From: Aquimarina spinulae
GTDB lineage: Bacteria > Bacteroidota > Bacteroidia > Flavobacteriales > Flavobacteriaceae
Assembly: GCF_943373825.1 (NCBI RefSeq)
Contig: NZ_CALSBP010000001.1
Span: 496,001-560,000, forward strand
Direction: 5' to 3'
Length of the DNA: 64,000 nt
Below the pieces are notes generated by a model. That model saw only the letters and a list, made by a program, of their open reading frames with translations, searched no databases and was not told where the DNA came from. How positions within the stretch are numbered: position 1 is the stretch's first letter; each line of letters starts with the position of its first letter. The translations under genes were made by a program, and so were the position numbers. Of this stretch, positions 61,530 to 64,000 are shown piece by piece.

Positions 61530-62366
61530 ATGCGTAACCTCATTTTAATTTTAATTACTGTATTTGCCCTATGTTTATCCTGTAAAGCTCAGGATCAAAA
61601 ACCTGTTATTAGTGTTTTGGGTATGATGCATTTACATAACCCGGGAGCCGATGAAGTAAATATGGATATGGGTAATATTCATTCTAATAAAAGACAGGCA
61701 GAATTAAAAGAACTTATTAATTTGATCGCTAAGTTTAAACCAACCAAGATTGCTATAGAATCGTCTTTAGGGGAGATCTTATGGAGCCAGATTTATTATA
61801 CCAAGTATCTAAATGGAGTATTAGAAAAAGAAATAAGTGAAGAAGATAAGTGGAGAATGTCTAGCGAAACCGTCCAGGTATCTTACCCCTTGGCAAAACA
61901 AATGGGGCATAATAAATTGTATCCTATAGATGCACATACAGAGTTTGATACAGCTCCTGTTATCGTCTATGCAGAACAAAATAATCAAGATGTACAATTA
62001 GCCGAGTTTAAAGCGCTAATTAGTAGTATGCAAAAGGATGTAGAATCCATATCCAAAGGCTCTGTTTTAGACATTGTAAGATTTGCCAATTCTGAAGATT
62101 TTGATAAAAATTACAATCAAAAATTTTACCTGAAACACCTGATTTCTTTTGGTAAAGGGGATAATTATATGGGTACCGATGTGGTTGCAAAATGGTACTT
62201 TAGAAATTTAAAGATCTTTACTAACCTTAATAGAATTGTTACTCCTAAGGATAGAGTTTTAGTCATTTATGGTGCAGGCCATAAAGATATCCTGGTTGAC
62301 CTTATTAAAGATAGAGCTGATTGGGAGTATTATAATATCAATACATTACTGTATTTTAAAAAATAA
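61530..62366 (+). CDS. DUF5694 (TraB/TIKI-like) lipoprotein
   Basis: A 278-residue exported protein with a lipobox in LCLSCKAQ. VISVLGMMHLHNPGADEVNMD carries the histidine-containing first motif, KFKPTKIAIESS the glutamate motif, and LVIYGAGHKDIL the third histidine motif of the TraB/GumN/TIKI-like superfamily, matching DUF5694. It is probably a metal-dependent hydrolase or binding protein of the periplasm; the substrate is unknown. It follows another member of the broad superfamily, which is a notable pairing. Confidence 0.78.
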   Translation: MRNLILILITVFALCLSCKAQDQKPVISVLGMMHLHNPGADEVNMDMGNIHSNKRQAELKELINLIAKFKPTKIAIESSLGEILWSQIYYTKYLNGVLEKEISEEDKWRMSSETVQVSYPLAKQMGHNKLYPIDAHTEFDTAPVIVYAEQNNQDVQLAEFKALISSMQKDVESISKGSVLDIVRFANSEDFDKNYNQKFYLKHLISFGKGDNYMGTDVVAKWYFRNLKIFTNLNRIVTPKDRVLVIYGAGHKDILVDLIKDRADWEYYNINTLLYFKK

Positions 62367-62469
62367 TATACTTCGCAAAGGGTTTACCATAAGCAAAGAA
62401 GGTATTAAATATAATATGTTAATGCAATTTGTAAATAATGCTTTGTAACCTTTTTGGGATGGTTTTAAG

Positions 62470-62500
62470 TTTGTAACTTAGTGACACACAAACTATTTTG
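62470..62500 (+). promoter_or_regulatory. Possible Bacteroidota-type promoter
   Basis: TTTG at 62470-62473 and TATTTTG at 62494-62500 are separated by 20 bp, close to the -33 TTTG and -7 TAnnTTTG pattern of Bacteroidota sigma-ABfr promoters, though one base short in the -7 element. It lies 74 bp before the metalloprotease start. Confidence 0.35.
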
Positions 62501-62573
62501 AATTTTTACTGAGGACGGTTTATGGGGCCAGAATCATAACTAAGTAAAGGTTCAAAATCTTAAAACCAAAAAA

Positions 62574-64000
62574 ATGAAACGTATATTAACAATCGCCATT
62601 GCCTTTTTTACGGTAATGAGCTTTGCACAAACTCAACCACAAAAACCCAGTGAACTAGTAGCCCAGCAAAAATCATCGGGCTCAAATTTTGAAAACACCG
62701 AACTTTTTACCGCAACTGCTAAAAAAAGTAATTTACAAATTCCGAAACAACTTAAGGACTATGTATTGCTTTCTTTAGATCAAAGTAAGATGAAATCTTT
62801 ACAAGGTAATTTCCCGAATACGATGAACTTAAGTATTCCGGGGCAGAAAGCAGCAATGTCACTAGACCTTGTTAAAGTAAGCATTAGAACAGACGATTTT
62901 TCGGCTATAGACATGCCTTCGGGCAAGATGCTTTCTCGTGATAACATAGCGCACTATCGTGGTGTAGTAAAAGGCCAGTCTAACTCTCTGGTAGCTCTAA
63001 GTTTTTATGAAGATAAGGTATCTGGTTTTATTAGTATCGATGGTCAGAACGGTAATTTGGTAGTTGGACCAGTGAAAAATAGTAAGAGCCATATCCTCTA
63101 TAAAGATAAGGAAATTAGTTATTTATATGATTTTTCTTGCCAGGTAGAAGATGATATAGAAAAAGGAGGATACACTATTGAAGAATTAGCTGATAACCCA
63201 CAAAGTAAAGCAGCTGCAAAATGTGTAAAAATATTCTTTGATATATGTACAGATATTGTAAGTGATAAGGGAGGCGCTCAGGCAGCTTCTAATTATATCG
63301 AAGCTGTATTTAATCAAGTAGCAGCGCTATATGCCAATGATCAGATTTCTCTTAAATTATCGGGTACCAAAGCCTGGACCTCTAATCAGCCTTTTAGCAA
63401 TAACAGTCTGGATAGCTATATCAGCTATAAAAACCAAAATGGTCTTAATGGAGATTTAGGTCATATGGTAAATTATAGTTTTGGAGGAGGACTAGCCGGA
63501 GGAATCGGAACACTGTGTAACTCATCAAGAAAAGCTGCAGTTTCTGGTATCAAAGGTAGCTATCAAAATATACCTACCTATTCTTTTGATGTATTCTTAA
63601 TATCTCATGAGGTAGGACATAATGTAGGATCACGACATACACATGCATGTGTATGGAATGGTAATAATACTGCAATAGATGGTTGTGCCGGTAGAACAGA
63701 AGGAAACTGTGCATTACCAGGAAACCCTGCCGGAGGAGGAACTATCATGAGTTATTGTCCGCAAACCAGTGTTGGAGTAAATTTCAATAAAGGATTTGGT
63801 TCACAACCTGCTAATGTAATCCGCAATTATATTGCAGGATCAAGTTGTTTACAATCTTGTGATGGTGGTGGATGTAATACAGGAGATGCTATATCGGTAA
63901 CATTTACCAATAATACAGATTGTACCTTACAGTATTTCCAGAACAATTCTTTACAGGGATCTGCCAATGCCGGAGGTTCATATAATGCAAATACTACAGT
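62574..64000 (+). CDS. Secreted zinc metalloprotease, reprolysin-like (3' end outside window)
   Basis: I translated this frame by hand from ATG 62574; it is open for 475 codons to the window end. The signal peptide (1-19) ends SFAQ. A propeptide-like region covers about 25-215, and the catalytic domain begins near CVKIFFDICTD. The zinc motif is HEVGHNVGSRHTH (H345, E346, H349, H355), followed by the Met-turn GGTIMSYC. This HExxHxxGxxH arrangement is that of M12B/reprolysin-like metzincins, common with T9SS tails in flavobacteria. The sequence after about 430 starts a further domain; a T9SS tail is expected beyond the window. Confidence 0.9.
   Translation, partial: MKRILTIAIAFFTVMSFAQTQPQKPSELVAQQKSSGSNFENTELFTATAKKSNLQIPKQLKDYVLLSLDQSKMKSLQGNFPNTMNLSIPGQKAAMSLDLVKVSIRTDDFSAIDMPSGKMLSRDNIAHYRGVVKGQSNSLVALSFYEDKVSGFISIDGQNGNLVVGPVKNSKSHILYKDKEISYLYDFSCQVEDDIEKGGYTIEELADNPQSKAAAKCVKIFFDICTDIVSDKGGAQAASNYIEAVFNQVAALYANDQISLKLSGTKAWTSNQPFSNNSLDSYISYKNQNGLNGDLGHMVNYSFGGGLAGGIGTLCNSSRKAAVSGIKGSYQNIPTYSFDVFLISHEVGHNVGSRHTHACVWNGNNTAIDGCAGRTEGNCALPGNPAGGGTIMSYCPQTSVGVNFNKGFGSQPANVIRNYIAGSSCLQSCDGGGCNTGDAISVTFTNNTDCTLQYFQNNSLQGSANAGGSYNANTT

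Noticed and set aside
1-64000. CRISPR arrays, tRNA or rRNA genes
   Set aside because: I saw no regularly spaced identical repeats, no tRNA-like TTCGA/CCA arrangement in gaps between genes, and no rRNA sequence.

Overview
The window is AT-rich, densely coded DNA from a marine-type member of the Bacteroidota, most likely a Flavobacteriaceae close to Aquimarina and its relatives. Grounds: type IX secretion (T9SS) C-terminal sorting domains, many SPII lipoproteins, LytS/LytTR two-component pairs, membrane-anchored AraC regulators, a LETM1-related biofilm protein, an alpha/beta hydrolase-OsmC fusion and a DUF2490 protein, all typical of that family. I see no rRNA, tRNA or CRISPR array.

Layout. 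0-11 kb: chromosomal housekeeping and stress genes. These are a partial LETM1-like protein, an alkylation-repair trio (2OG-Fe oxygenase, Ada zinc-domain protein, AlkB), a Cu/Zn SOD lipoprotein, a secreted M36 peptidase with a T9SS tail, and the hydrolase-OsmC fusion. 11-21 kb: regulators (AraC, Crp/Fnr, LytS/LytTR), a Gfo/Idh/MocA oxidoreductase with a SemiSWEET-like protein and an acetyltransferase, an apparently active serine hydrolase and an S41 protease.

21-29 kb: the most striking region. Nine unrelated small genes all lie on the minus strand, one per unit. Most stop codons are followed within about 3-12 bp by a short imperfect inverted repeat with a TAAC...GTTA outer arm and an offset inner arm, the architecture of integron attC sites. 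The genes include two SMI1/KNR4 (SUKH) proteins, an ankyrin protein, a ZipA-C-like protein, a methyltransferase and several unknowns. No integrase is visible, so I read it as an integrase-less cassette array (CALIN-like). A leader repeat at its upstream end recurs beside a lone orphan gene at 55.0-55.7 kb.

29-34 kb: FAD monooxygenase, two cell-surface proteins (one with a T9SS tail) and a class A beta-lactamase. 34-50 kb: a cluster of exported proteins on the minus strand made of beta-propellers (three PD40 type, one kelch), one serine hydrolase with an intact SxxK, and four consecutive serine-hydrolase homologues in which the catalytic SxxK is destroyed. Three of these are tandem 606-611 aa paralogues with TPR tails. 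The cluster is divergent from a LytS/LytTR pair, and a second esterase plus LytS/LytTR module follows at 49-52 kb. Truncated copies of cluster genes and copied promoter DNA lie between the modules, so the region has grown and decayed by duplication.

52-64 kb: a mog/G3E-GTPase block bordered by 65-bp direct repeats, the orphan cassette-like gene, a pseudogene with in-frame stops, an isochorismatase/DUF2490 pair, a fourth LytTR/LytS pair, two exported EreA/ChaN-like and DUF5694 proteins, and the start of a second secreted metalloprotease that runs off the window.
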